Positions 56,589 through 64,000 of a stretch of DNA of 64,000 bases are shown here, piece after piece; the stretch's first letter is position 1; each line of letters starts with the position of its first letter. The notes below the pieces were generated by a model, which searched no databases, was not told the origin of the DNA, and worked only from the letters and a program-made list of their open reading frames with translations. This DNA is from Sphingomonas ginsenosidivorax. GTDB taxonomy: Bacteria > Pseudomonadota > Alphaproteobacteria > Sphingomonadales > Sphingomonadaceae. The position numbers and the translations under genes were made by a program. The DNA is taken from NCBI RefSeq assembly GCF_007995065.1, contig NZ_VOQR01000001.1, forward strand, positions 561,001 through 625,000. Direction: 5' to 3'.

Positions 56589-57128
56589 TCAGGCCGGGCG
56601 GAATACGCCGCAGGCGATGCGCGCGCCGCTGTTGCCCGACGGGTCGGTCATCAGGTCGTCGGCGTCGGCGTGGACGACGAACGCCGAGCCGTCCGCGTCG
56701 AGCAGCGCCGCCATCGTCGCACCGGGGATGGTCATGCCGATCGTGCCGCGACCGTCGGTGCCGACGATCAGGTTGGGCAGGTCGCCTTCGTGCGGGCCCT
56801 GCGGGTTCATGCTGCCATGCTTGGCGCCGGTCGGGTTCCAGTGGCCGCCCGCGGTGGTGAAGTCGGGCGCGTCGCAGCGGCCGACCATGTGGACATGCGC
56901 GCCGTGCGTGCCCGGCGGCATCGCCTTGCCGTCGAGCGTGAAGCGGATCCCGCCTGCGACCTCGGTCGCGGTCGCGCGGCCGACATCGGCACCGGCCGCG
57001 GTCTGCAGCGTTGCGACCGCCTTCTGCCCGTCCGCGACTGGCGTGCCGGTGTCCATGCCGCCCTTGTCGCAGGCTGCAAGGCCGATCGTCGCCGCGCCGA
57101 TCATCGTCAGTGTCGCAATCCGCATCAT
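56589..57128 (-). CDS. sodC: Cu-Zn superoxide dismutase, lipoprotein form
   Basis: 179 residues. The signal peptide ends in LAAC (C20), a lipobox, so it is probably membrane-anchored in the periplasm. Metal ligands are visible: HGAHVHMVGRC, GGHWNPTGAKHG and AFVVHADADDLM; the disulfide Cys in VGRC pairs with GARIACGVF. It removes superoxide. GGGAGA precedes the ATG. Upstream thpR lies 15 bp away on the same strand. Confidence 0.9.
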   Translation of the reverse strand: MMRIATLTMIGAATIGLAACDKGGMDTGTPVADGQKAVATLQTAAGADVGRATATEVAGGIRFTLDGKAMPPGTHGAHVHMVGRCDAPDFTTAGGHWNPTGAKHGSMNPQGPHEGDLPNLIVGTDGRGTIGMTIPGATMAALLDADGSAFVVHADADDLMTDPSGNSGARIACGVFRPA

Positions 57129-57143
57129 GTGTCTCCCTGTTGT

Positions 57144-57710
57144 CTAGGACGAACCCACACTGTGCCCGCCGGTTCCGAGCGGCCAGCGCATGACGGGTTC
57201 GTAGCGCGCGCCGTCGCGCGTCAGGATGCTTTCGTACAGCACCAGATGCGGCATGGCGAACGGTGCGCTGGCAAGGCCGGCATGCGCGGCGATCCAGCGA
57301 TCCGCATCGGGCCCTGCCGCGCCGCGCGCCAGTCGTGCGAGCGTGACGTGCGGCAGATAGGCGCGACCTTCCGGCGCGAGACCGGCGCGGACGCAGGCCT
57401 GGTCCACCTTGCGGTGGAGCGCCGCCAGCGCGTCCTGAGGAGCGAGGCCGGCCCAGACTGCGGTGGTCGCGCCGCGGCGTTCGAACCGGCCGACGCCGTC
57501 GAGTGCGACGCTAGGGGCATCGGTATGCACCTGCCCGAGCGCGCCGGCGACATCCTCCGCCACGGGGCGCTCGACCTCGCCGATGAAGCGCAATGTCACA
57601 TGCAACTGGTCGTCGTCCTGCCAGCGCGCCCCCAGCATGCCGGTCATCGTTGCGGCAAGCTGCGCGCGGATCGGCGGGGGCGGGCGAAGGGCGACGAACA
57701 GGCGGATCAT
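57144..57710 (-). CDS. thpR: RNA 2',3'-cyclic phosphodiesterase (2H family)
   Basis: 188 residues. Both 2H catalytic motifs are present: HVTLRF (H37, T39) and HVTLAR (near residue 125). MIRLFVALRPP is the usual N-terminus. It opens 2',3'-cyclic phosphates on RNA. Same strand as sodC, 15 bp between them, so perhaps co-transcribed. Divergent from the Bax-inhibitor gene. Confidence 0.9.
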   Translation of the reverse strand: MIRLFVALRPPPPIRAQLAATMTGMLGARWQDDDQLHVTLRFIGEVERPVAEDVAGALGQVHTDAPSVALDGVGRFERRGATTAVWAGLAPQDALAALHRKVDQACVRAGLAPEGRAYLPHVTLARLARGAAGPDADRWIAAHAGLASAPFAMPHLVLYESILTRDGARYEPVMRWPLGTGGHSVGSS

Positions 57711-57834
57711 AACGGGATCATGCTTAACCCGAGAGACGCGTCCGATTGCAACCGTTCGCCTTGAAAACGGTTGGGCAAAGAGCGATATTCACCGTAACCG
57801 GCATTAGGCCGGACAAAGGAGCGAGTTTTCAACA

Positions 57835-58584
57835 ATGGCTAACTGGTCTGACCCCCGGCCCCGCGCCGCGCCGTTCGGAACGACGGCCACGGGAGCCCGT
57901 ACCGAAGCCTATGACGCCGGCCTCCGCGCGTATATGCTTTCGGTGTACAACTACATGGCATCGGCAGTCCTGCTGTCGGGCATCGTCGCTCTGCTGTTCG
58001 CATGGGGCGGCGAGTCCTCGCCGGCCGCGCAGATCATGATGGGCGGCGGCCTGCTGAAGTACGTCATCATCTTCGCACCGCTCGCGATCGTGTTCGGCAT
58101 GAGCTTCGGCCAGGGTCGCATGAGCACCGGCACGATGCAGGTGCTGTTCTGGAGCTTCGCGGTCCTGATGGGCCTGTCGATGTCGACCATCTTCCTGGTC
58201 TATAGCGGCACGTCGATCGCCGGCGCTTTCTTTGCGACCGCATCGGGCTTCGCGGCGCTCAGCCTGTACGGCTACACGACGAAGCGCGATCTGTCGGCGT
58301 TCGGGACGTTTCTGATCATCGGCGTGGTCGGCCTGCTGGTCGCGAGCATCGTCAACATGTTCCTGCAGTCGGGCGTGATGGGCCTCGTCATCAGCGCGAT
58401 CGGCGTTCTGCTGTTCGCTGGCCTCACCGCCTATGACACGCAGCGTACCAAGAGCCTGTATGCGCAGGTCGCGGGTACGGACATGGTCGGCAAGGTCGTG
58501 ATCATGTCGGCGCTGAGCCTGTACCTCGACTTCATCAACATGTTCATGTTCGTGCTGCGTCTGTTCGGCGGCAGCCGCAACTGA
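57835..58584 (+). CDS. Bax inhibitor-1/YccA-family membrane protein
   Basis: 249 residues with seven membrane helices. The family signature at the C-terminus is LTAYDTQRTKSLYAQ followed by a last helix (ALSLYLDFINMFMFVLRLFGG). Members are proposed Ca2+ leak channels, or regulators of FtsH in the YccA branch. ATG at 57835 with AAGGAG about 14 bases upstream. Ends in a strong intrinsic terminator. Confidence 0.88.
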   Translation: MANWSDPRPRAAPFGTTATGARTEAYDAGLRAYMLSVYNYMASAVLLSGIVALLFAWGGESSPAAQIMMGGGLLKYVIIFAPLAIVFGMSFGQGRMSTGTMQVLFWSFAVLMGLSMSTIFLVYSGTSIAGAFFATASGFAALSLYGYTTKRDLSAFGTFLIIGVVGLLVASIVNMFLQSGVMGLVISAIGVLLFAGLTAYDTQRTKSLYAQVAGTDMVGKVVIMSALSLYLDFINMFMFVLRLFGGSRN

Positions 58585-58611
58585 TACGGACGTAACACGC
58601 GTTTCAGGGAA

Positions 58612-58644
58612 GGGCCCGGCGGGAAACCGCCGGGCCCTTTTTTT
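58612..58644 (+). terminator. Intrinsic terminator of the Bax-inhibitor gene
   Basis: GGGCCCGGCGG-GAAA-CCGCCGGGCCC, a perfect 11-bp stem with a GAAA tetraloop, then seven T. It lies 28 bp after the stop. Confidence 0.92.
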
Positions 58645-58676
58645 GTGTGTCCCCCAAATCAAAGGAATTGCGCGCG

Positions 58677-59468
58677 ATGCGCCTGTCGATCGACGTGCGT
58701 CTGGATTACGGCATCACCGGCTCGGCGGACGTGCTGCTGCAGATCGAGGCGGCGGCGATGGCCGACCAGCGGATCGTCGACGAGGCACTGACGATCTGGT
58801 CCGAATCGCCGATCCGCGCGGTGCCGGGCGAGGACGGCATCGGCCAGCGCTGCTGGGCGCGCGGGCATGGCCGGCTCGTCGCGCACTACCGTGCGACCGT
58901 CGACGTCAGCCGCGAGAAGGTCGATCTCCACCGCTACCCGGCGACGCCGCCGCGCATGCTGCCGGGTGAGCTGACCGCGTATCTGCTGCCGAGTCGCTAC
59001 TGCCAGTCGGACCGGCTCGAGGGGTTCGTGCTGCGCGAGTTCGCGGGACTTACGGGCGGACCCCTGGCGTCGGCGCTGTCGGCGTGGGTCACGGACTCGC
59101 TCGACTACCGGATGGGGACGAGCAGCGGTGAAACCACCGCCCTCGACACCTTCGCGTCGCGGGCCGGCGTGTGCCGCGACTATGCGCATCTGCTGGTCGC
59201 GCTCGCGCGTGCCGGCGGCATCCCGGCGCGGTGCGTGTCGGCCTATGCGCCAGGCGTCGATCCGCCCGATTTCCACGCGGTCGCCGAATTGTGGCTGGAT
59301 GGCGGATGGCGGCTGGTCGATGCGACGGGGATGGCGTCGTGCGGCGACGTCGCGCGCGTCTGCATCGGACGCGACGCGACCGACATCGCGTTCATGACGG
59401 TGTTCGGCCAGGCGCAACTCTACGAACAGGTCGTCCGCGTGACTGCTGTGGATCAGTCTGATCACTAG
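58677..59468 (+). CDS. Transglutaminase-like cysteine peptidase family protein
   Basis: 263 residues from the ATG at 58677 (MRLSIDVRLDYGI), with AAAGGA ten bases upstream; the frame opens at 58647 inside the previous gene's terminator region. The catalytic Cys is in RAGVCRDYAHLLVALARAGG, His in DFHAVAELWLDGGW and Asp in LVDAT. The N-terminal beta domain is typical. Substrate unknown. Confidence 0.85.
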   Translation: MRLSIDVRLDYGITGSADVLLQIEAAAMADQRIVDEALTIWSESPIRAVPGEDGIGQRCWARGHGRLVAHYRATVDVSREKVDLHRYPATPPRMLPGELTAYLLPSRYCQSDRLEGFVLREFAGLTGGPLASALSAWVTDSLDYRMGTSSGETTALDTFASRAGVCRDYAHLLVALARAGGIPARCVSAYAPGVDPPDFHAVAELWLDGGWRLVDATGMASCGDVARVCIGRDATDIAFMTVFGQAQLYEQVVRVTAVDQSDH

Positions 59469-59520
59469 GAACGCAGTCGGGTGCGAAACGTTTATACAGA
59501 CGAGTTTACAGGAGACACCC

Positions 59521-59802
59521 ATGCCCGATATCGATCAAAGCGCGCTCGACAGCCTGTCGGTGGCACCCGATGGGGATGAGGGGCGCAACCCGCGCCAGGA
59601 CGCCGGTCAGGACAAGTCGATCGCCAAGCGGCTCCAGAAGAACCCCGACAGCGCCGACGCGCGCCTGGACAATGCCCTCGACGAGTCGATGGATGGCAGC
59701 GACCCGGTCTCGCAGACCCAGCCCGGTGCCAACACCGACGCGCCGGAATCGTCCGGCTACAACGCCGAAACCGAGAAGGGTCTGACGCACAAGCAGGCCT
59801 GA
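59521..59802 (+). CDS. Small acidic hypothetical protein
   Basis: 93 residues, hydrophilic and rich in Asp, Asn, Gln and Ser, probably disordered (SIAKRLQKNPDSADARLDNA). CAGGAG lies before the ATG and an intrinsic terminator follows the stop, both good support for a real gene. Function unknown. Confidence 0.65.
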   Translation: MPDIDQSALDSLSVAPDGDEGRNPRQDAGQDKSIAKRLQKNPDSADARLDNALDESMDGSDPVSQTQPGANTDAPESSGYNAETEKGLTHKQA

Positions 59803-59825
59803 CACCCGTACCGTCGATGGTATTC

Positions 59826-59858
59826 AATGCGCCGGTCCTCAGCGACCGGCGCATTTTT
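59826..59858 (+). terminator. Intrinsic terminator
   Basis: AATGCGCCGGTC-CTCAGC-GACCGGCGCATT followed by TTT. A perfect 12-bp stem with a six-base loop, 24 bp after the stop of the small acidic gene. Confidence 0.85.
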
Positions 59859-60029
59859 CGTTTCGCATCCGTCGGGAAAGTTGCGGTTTCCTGCTCGCTT
59901 CGTCGCATAGCGTGTTGCGGTGCAGCAGTTTCCGTGGCGCAATGACGGTACGATGTGATGGCGCGCTCAGGGCCTGTTAACCATCCTGGCGTATCGTTGC
60001 ATCGGTTCCTTTGAGGGCGGGGTGACGAC

Positions 60030-60584
60030 ATGGCTTCCAGAATGAGACCGGCTAAGGGCTCGATGACCCTCGCCGAAATGAAGGAATTCGCCGGTTTTCC
60101 GGCCGCGACGCAGCGGTATATCCGTCGCTCGCTCGATATCGGCCTCGACCGCGACGACGCCATGGTACGCTGGTCGCGCGATGTCGTCGAAGCCGCGAGC
60201 ATCCGGGCGCAGGCGCGGATGTACGAGGCGCTTCCCCAGCTTCGCACGATCGTCCCCGACGACAGTGGGCTCGACGCGATCGAACCGTTCCTGGCGCCGA
60301 TGGTCACGCTCGTCGCGTTCGACCTGGGGCAAGGGCGCCTGACGACCTTTTCCGCGTTCCGGTTCCTCTACGAGCGGCTGATCGGTGCCGAGGTGCGGCC
60401 GTGGCTGCCATCGGCGTTCTGCGCGGCGGCGGCGTTGCCGCATCTGCATCCGGAATTGCGGCGCAAGCTGCTGCAGTCGATCAGCGAGGCTGCGGCAACT
60501 GCATCAGGCTGGTCCAATCGCCAGCCGGCCTTCTATCCCGACTGGGTCGAGAAGGTCGACACGGGGACCTCGCTGGCGAACTGA
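60030..60584 (+). CDS. Hypothetical protein, 184 residues
   Basis: Helical and soluble-looking. The first 30 residues have a small helix-turn-helix-like segment (MTLAEMKEFAGFPAATQRYI). The rest (GRLTTFSAFRFLYERLIGAE) matches no family I know. Convergent with the extensin-like gene, 11 bp between stops. Confidence 0.6.
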   Translation: MASRMRPAKGSMTLAEMKEFAGFPAATQRYIRRSLDIGLDRDDAMVRWSRDVVEAASIRAQARMYEALPQLRTIVPDDSGLDAIEPFLAPMVTLVAFDLGQGRLTTFSAFRFLYERLIGAEVRPWLPSAFCAAAALPHLHPELRRKLLQSISEAAATASGWSNRQPAFYPDWVEKVDTGTSLAN

Positions 60585-60595
60585 CGGGGGGCCGG

Positions 60596-61324
60596 TTAGC
60601 GACAGGCGCGCCAGCCGCCCATGCCGCGATTGGCCTGGTCGAGATGCAGATGGTCGGCGTGCGCGGCGTTGTAGTCGGGGGACAGGGTCGTCGCGAACAG
60701 CTGGCAGGCACCGTCGCGGACCTGGTGTAGGAACCGCGCCTTCGGCCCATCACCCTTCCAGTCGCGTGCGACGGTGATCCGGGTGCCGTCGGTCAGGCGG
60801 AAGCCGGCGATGTCGACCGCATCGGCGGTGGAATGCTCGCTCCAGTTTCCCGCGTCGCGGCCATAGATGCGGCGACAGCTGTAGCTGCCGAAATGGTCGA
60901 TGCTGGCGACGCGCGCGCCGAACGCGGCCTGCGCGGCGGGTTGCAGCACATCCCATTCCCACATCGACAAGGCGGCGGCGACCGGACAGGCGATACCGAG
61001 CCCGGCGGGCGCGAAGCCGATCCGGCGTGCGCCGCCCGCGGTCAGGCGGACCCCGTCGGTATAGCCGCACTGGCCGTCGCTACGCGGTGGCAACACCGTG
61101 TAGCGCACGCCCGCGCGGTCGAGCAGCGCCCGGCATTGCGGAAAATCCTCGGTCAGCGCGGCGAGCTTGCGACCCGTGAACAGCCCGGCGGGCTGGCCGA
61201 GGTCGAGCGGTGCCCACGGCATGTCCTGCGGACGATCGCGGACGCCCGCCCACAGGACGAAGCCGAGCATCGCGACAACGGCCAGCCCGACCAGCCAGCC
61301 GATCGTGCGCCGCACCGCACGCAT
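60596..61324 (-). CDS. Extensin-like domain protein (DUF-type, exported)
   Basis: 242 residues from the ATG at 61324, which overlaps the Nudix stop by one base. One N-terminal helix (TIGWLVGLAVVAMLGFVLWAG) anchors or exports it. The C-terminal domain (CGYTDGVRL, ACPVAAALSMWEWDVLQPAA, HSTADAVDIAGF, HADHLHLD) is the extensin-like/peptidase-M15-type fold, with H-x3-D and H-x-H metal-like motifs. A cell-wall role is likely. Co-transcribed with the Nudix gene. Confidence 0.82.
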   Translation of the reverse strand: MRAVRRTIGWLVGLAVVAMLGFVLWAGVRDRPQDMPWAPLDLGQPAGLFTGRKLAALTEDFPQCRALLDRAGVRYTVLPPRSDGQCGYTDGVRLTAGGARRIGFAPAGLGIACPVAAALSMWEWDVLQPAAQAAFGARVASIDHFGSYSCRRIYGRDAGNWSEHSTADAVDIAGFRLTDGTRITVARDWKGDGPKARFLHQVRDGACQLFATTLSPDYNAAHADHLHLDQANRGMGGWRACR

Positions 61325-62058
61325 CACCCGCGAACCGTGTCGGTAAGCCGCTCGGCGGTAACCGGATAGCCGAGGTCGTCGGGGATGCAGAGGTAGTCGA
61401 CGCCGTCGCGCTCCTCGATCCACGGCGTGATCGTCCGCGGCGGATAGGCGCGCGCATCGGCAACCGCCGCGTCGTAGGTCGCGAAACGCGCCAGGCGCTC
61501 GAGCACGCGACGGGTAGGGAAGATGATCGTCGCGCGCCCCGCATCGGCGTCGTCGAGCACGGCCGCCGCGGTCGTCCAGACCAGCCGCACATTCTCGGTC
61601 GCGTCGATCTGCGCGTCGGCGGCATCTTGGGGCAGCCGGGCAAGGTAGAAGCGCGTGTCGAAGATCCGGGCGTGCGCATGTGCAGGACGCCACCGCGCGA
61701 ACGGCTCCAGCGCGTCGAGCGCCAGAGCGGTGTCGCCGAGTGCGGCGGCCAGCGGGTCGCCCGCGTGGAGCCTGGCGCGCATTGCCGCAATCGCGTCGGG
61801 CGCGGACTCGAGTCCGATCGCCAACCCGACCTCCTCGATCGTCTCGCGGATCGCGGCGATGCGCGAAGCCGCCTCGTCGTCGCCGCCGGCGAGCGCATGG
61901 TCTCCTGGGTCAACGCGCCCGCCGGGAAACACCAGCGCGCCGCCCGCGAACGCCATCGCGCGTGCGCGTTCGACCATCAGCAGCTCGGGCGGGCCGGCGT
62001 CTCGTTCGCGGAAGATCACGAGGGTGGCGGCGGGAATGGCGGGGGGCAGGGTGCTCAT
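61324..62058 (-). CDS. Nudix hydrolase
   Basis: 244 residues from the ATG at 62058 (MSTLPPAIPAATLVIF). The Nudix box is split: FPGGRVDPGD, an insertion, then AAIRETIEEVGLAIG, with the essential Glu residues in RETIEEVG. It cleaves a nucleoside-diphosphate-linked compound; the substrate (perhaps CoA or an ADP-sugar) is unknown. The longer frame upstream (to 62466) overlaps the plus-strand fRMsr gene and is not real. Confidence 0.85.
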   Translation of the reverse strand: MSTLPPAIPAATLVIFRERDAGPPELLMVERARAMAFAGGALVFPGGRVDPGDHALAGGDDEAASRIAAIRETIEEVGLAIGLESAPDAIAAMRARLHAGDPLAAALGDTALALDALEPFARWRPAHAHARIFDTRFYLARLPQDAADAQIDATENVRLVWTTAAAVLDDADAGRATIIFPTRRVLERLARFATYDAAVADARAYPPRTITPWIEERDGVDYLCIPDDLGYPVTAERLTDTVRG

Positions 62059-62198
62059 CGGTCCGGCTGTAACGCGTGGAACGCCGCACGGACGCATGAT
62101 CTGCGCGTCGGCAGGTACGGACGGGCTTGTCCTCGCCCGAACGGCTCCGCATATCGCCAGCCCCGAGGCGGGGCACGGGGACGACGAAGGAATATACG

Positions 62199-62681
62199 AT
62201 GTACCAGTTCGACATAGCCGCGGGCACCAAGGCCGAGCTCTATCACGACCTGACCACCGCGCTTGACGCGCTGACCGCGGGCGAGCCCGATGCGATCGCG
62301 AACATGGCGAATGCCGCGGCGCTGATCTGGGAATATCTGCCCGATTTGAACTGGGCGGGGTTCTACCGGATGGTCGAGGGTGAACTCGTGCTCGGGCCGT
62401 TCCAGGGCAAGGCGGCATGCATCCGCATTGCGCTCGGCAAAGGCGTGTGCGGGACTGCGGCGGCAACGCGGGCGACGCAGCTTGTCGCCGACGTGCATGA
62501 CTTTCCGGGGCATATCGCGTGCGATGCGGCGAGCCGGTCGGAGCTCGTCGTTCCGGTGGTGCATGACGGGCGGCTGATCGGCGTGCTCGACCTCGACAGT
62601 CCCGAGCCGGCGCGGTTCGACGCCGAGGATGCGAAAGGCTGCGAGGCGTTGATGGCGGTGCTGGCCGGTCGCATCGCCTGA
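62199..62681 (+). CDS. msrC: Free methionine-(R)-sulfoxide reductase (GAF domain)
   Basis: 160 residues from the ATG at 62199 (MYQFDIAAGTKAEL), with GAAGG eight bases upstream. GAF domain with the three family cysteines: CIRIALGKGVCG and HIACDAASRSELVVP, the last being catalytic. It reduces free methionine-R-sulfoxide. Stands alone; no thioredoxin partner nearby. Confidence 0.85.
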   Translation: MYQFDIAAGTKAELYHDLTTALDALTAGEPDAIANMANAAALIWEYLPDLNWAGFYRMVEGELVLGPFQGKAACIRIALGKGVCGTAAATRATQLVADVHDFPGHIACDAASRSELVVPVVHDGRLIGVLDLDSPEPARFDAEDAKGCEALMAVLAGRIA

Positions 62682-62823
62682 GGGCGCGTTAACCCTGGCG
62701 CGGCCCGTTTCGGGACAGCGCGACCGCTTCCGCCGATGAAACGAGTTTGGTAAGCTTCGCGTTAAGGTGTGCGACGTTCGACCGGGACTCGAACGGACGC
62801 GGCGGAACCAGGGAGATAGCGTG

Positions 62824-63930
62824 ATGCGGAGCCTTTTGATCGTGAGCGGGGCGCTGGCACTGACGGCGGGCGCATCGGCCGACGCGCAGCGCAGCGTGCA
62901 GCCGGGACCTGGTGCGAGCTACGGCATCCCCGGCCGTGCGCCGATGGCACCGCCGATGCGCCCGGTGGGTCATACCCCGGTCGCCCAGCCGGGCGGCCCC
63001 GGCGTCCGGCCGCTGCCGGGGCGACCTGGCGCGCCCTATCCCGGGCATCAGGTTCGGGGCCAACGCTGGGGTAGCAAGATCGGCGGACGCTGGTGGGGCG
63101 GCGCGAACGCCCCCGGCGGCTGGGCCGGTTATCGTCGCCCGCAGCGGGGCTGGGCAGTGCCGGGGTATTGGAACTCGCCGCGCTTCTACATCAACGACTG
63201 GGCCGGCTATGGCCTGACACAGCCGTATAACGGCTATAACTGGGTGCGGTATTACGACGACGCCGTGCTGATCGACGGCCGCGGATCGGTGTACGACACG
63301 GTCGGCGGGATCGACTGGGATGGGGGATACCAGGGCGGCTATGCGGACGCCTATGCCGACGATGCGGTGTACGCCGGGCCCGGCGACCGGGGCTATGCCG
63401 ATCGCGGGTATGACGATCGCGGCTATCGCCCGCGCGACAACGGCGTCGGTGGCGCAGTGATCGGCGGTGTCGTCGGCGGGGTCGCGGGCAACGTTATCGC
63501 GGGCCGCGGCAACCGGCTGGCCGGTACGCTGATCGGCGCGGGTGCCGGTGCGGGCGTCGGCTATGCGATCGACAAGGCCGAGGACCGCGGCCGTCGCGCC
63601 CCGCCGCGGCCAAGGCCCTATCCGCCCGTCTACGGAACAGGCGCCGGGTATGGCGCGGGCTATGGCGCCGACTACGCCCCGCCGCCGGTGCCGGTCTACC
63701 GCGCGCCGCCGGGCGGGTCGTGGGTCTCGCCCGATGGCACGACGACGGTGACCACCACGAGCGGCTATCCGAGCGCCACGGTCGGCGCGTCCACGACGAC
63801 CATCGTCGTGCAGTCCGCGCCTGCGGTCACGACGACCGCCACCGAATATTATTCGGACGGAGTCAGTTATTCGCGGCCGTCGAAGATGGTGAAGCGGCGC
63901 TGGCGCGCAAAGCCGCGCTGCGCCTGCTGA
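62824..63930 (+). CDS. RcnB-like protein fused to a glycine-zipper domain
   Basis: 368 residues from the ATG at 62824 (a GTG at 62821 is also possible), AGGGAG upstream. Signal peptide (LLIVSGALALTAGASADAQ). Gly/Pro-rich segment, then the RcnB motif (RGWAVPGYWNSPRFYINDW), a Tyr/Asp-rich repeat region (GYADRGYDDRGY) and a glycine zipper (GGAVIGGVVGGVAGNVI). RcnB-type proteins take part in metal handling at the envelope; glycine zippers often anchor in the outer membrane. C-terminus is a Thr/Val-rich tail. Confidence 0.8.
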   Translation: MRSLLIVSGALALTAGASADAQRSVQPGPGASYGIPGRAPMAPPMRPVGHTPVAQPGGPGVRPLPGRPGAPYPGHQVRGQRWGSKIGGRWWGGANAPGGWAGYRRPQRGWAVPGYWNSPRFYINDWAGYGLTQPYNGYNWVRYYDDAVLIDGRGSVYDTVGGIDWDGGYQGGYADAYADDAVYAGPGDRGYADRGYDDRGYRPRDNGVGGAVIGGVVGGVAGNVIAGRGNRLAGTLIGAGAGAGVGYAIDKAEDRGRRAPPRPRPYPPVYGTGAGYGAGYGADYAPPPVPVYRAPPGGSWVSPDGTTTVTTTSGYPSATVGASTTTIVVQSAPAVTTTATEYYSDGVSYSRPSKMVKRRWRAKPRCAC

Positions 63931-64000
63931 GCCAGGCAACGTCGTATCAGGTCCCCGGCCGGTTGCCGAGGACCTGAGCGTTACTTGCGCGGTTCGCGAC

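Noticed and set aside
1..64000. CRISPR arrays, tRNA and rRNA genes
   Set aside because: No regularly spaced direct repeats of CRISPR type and no cloverleaf or rRNA sequence were seen on reading; a computed scan was not possible.

Overview
This window looks like the chromosome of a Sphingomonas-like alphaproteobacterium. The evidence is high G+C coding sequence, an exosortase-A-type exopolysaccharide segment, an imuA-imuB-dnaE2 mutasome preceded by an alphaproteobacterial LexA box (GAAC-N7-GAAC), a PhaZ-type depolymerase, and short palindromic repeats of the kind common in sphingomonads. No tRNA, rRNA or CRISPR array was seen.

Positions 1 to 34216 look like the right-hand part of a Tn7-like (TniA/TniB/TniQ) genomic island inserted in comM (yifB). 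The 3' part of comM starts directly after the element's right end (ACA at 34214-34216), and its 5' part is nowhere in the window, so the island must extend past the left edge. Its cargo, left to right: (a) a single-strand DNA phosphorothioation (Ssp) defence locus, with a large FtsK/HerA-like motor (SspH/DptH-like, + strand, cut by the window edge) facing a minus-strand sspA-sspB-sspC-sspD block; (b) directly upstream of sspA, a tightly packed minus-strand cassette of a small possible winged-helix protein, a DUF262 (DGQQR) protein without the usual HNH nuclease domain, and a Ser/Thr protein kinase, which is the best candidate for an undescribed part of the system; (c) two unknown proteins that may be defence-related (an unrecognised 426-residue protein and a membrane-anchored alpha/beta hydrolase); (d) a patchwork of small genes and remnants; (e) an SOS-type imuA-imuB-dnaE2 operon with two extra overlapping genes; (f) a SirB1-like protein, a YedK/SRAP remnant and a nucleoside deaminase; (g) tniQ-tniB-tniA.

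From 34217 to the end is ordinary backbone: truncated comM, rnr, an ABC exporter, phaZ, a thiolase/MaoC pair, putA, an MscS channel, topoisomerase IB, a PfpI-like protein, an acyltransferase, an exosortase-A-type O-ligase and glycosyltransferase, an MFS transporter, sodC, thpR, a Bax-inhibitor-1 protein, a transglutaminase-like protein, an extensin-like protein, a Nudix hydrolase, a free-methionine sulfoxide reductase and an RcnB/glycine-zipper protein. The backbone carries several families of imperfect palindromic repeats. Three copies lie in frame inside genes (rnr, putA and the acyltransferase), and one intergenic copy supplies the C-terminal tail of the acyltransferase. I saw no such repeat in the island, which fits its recent arrival.

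How the parts may work together: SspA supplies sulfur, SspD activates it, and SspB and SspC place phosphorothioates on host DNA. The SspH-type motor (probably with SspF and SspG outside the window) and/or the DUF262-kinase pair would then act on DNA lacking the mark or respond to its state. TniABQ explains how the package moved into comM.
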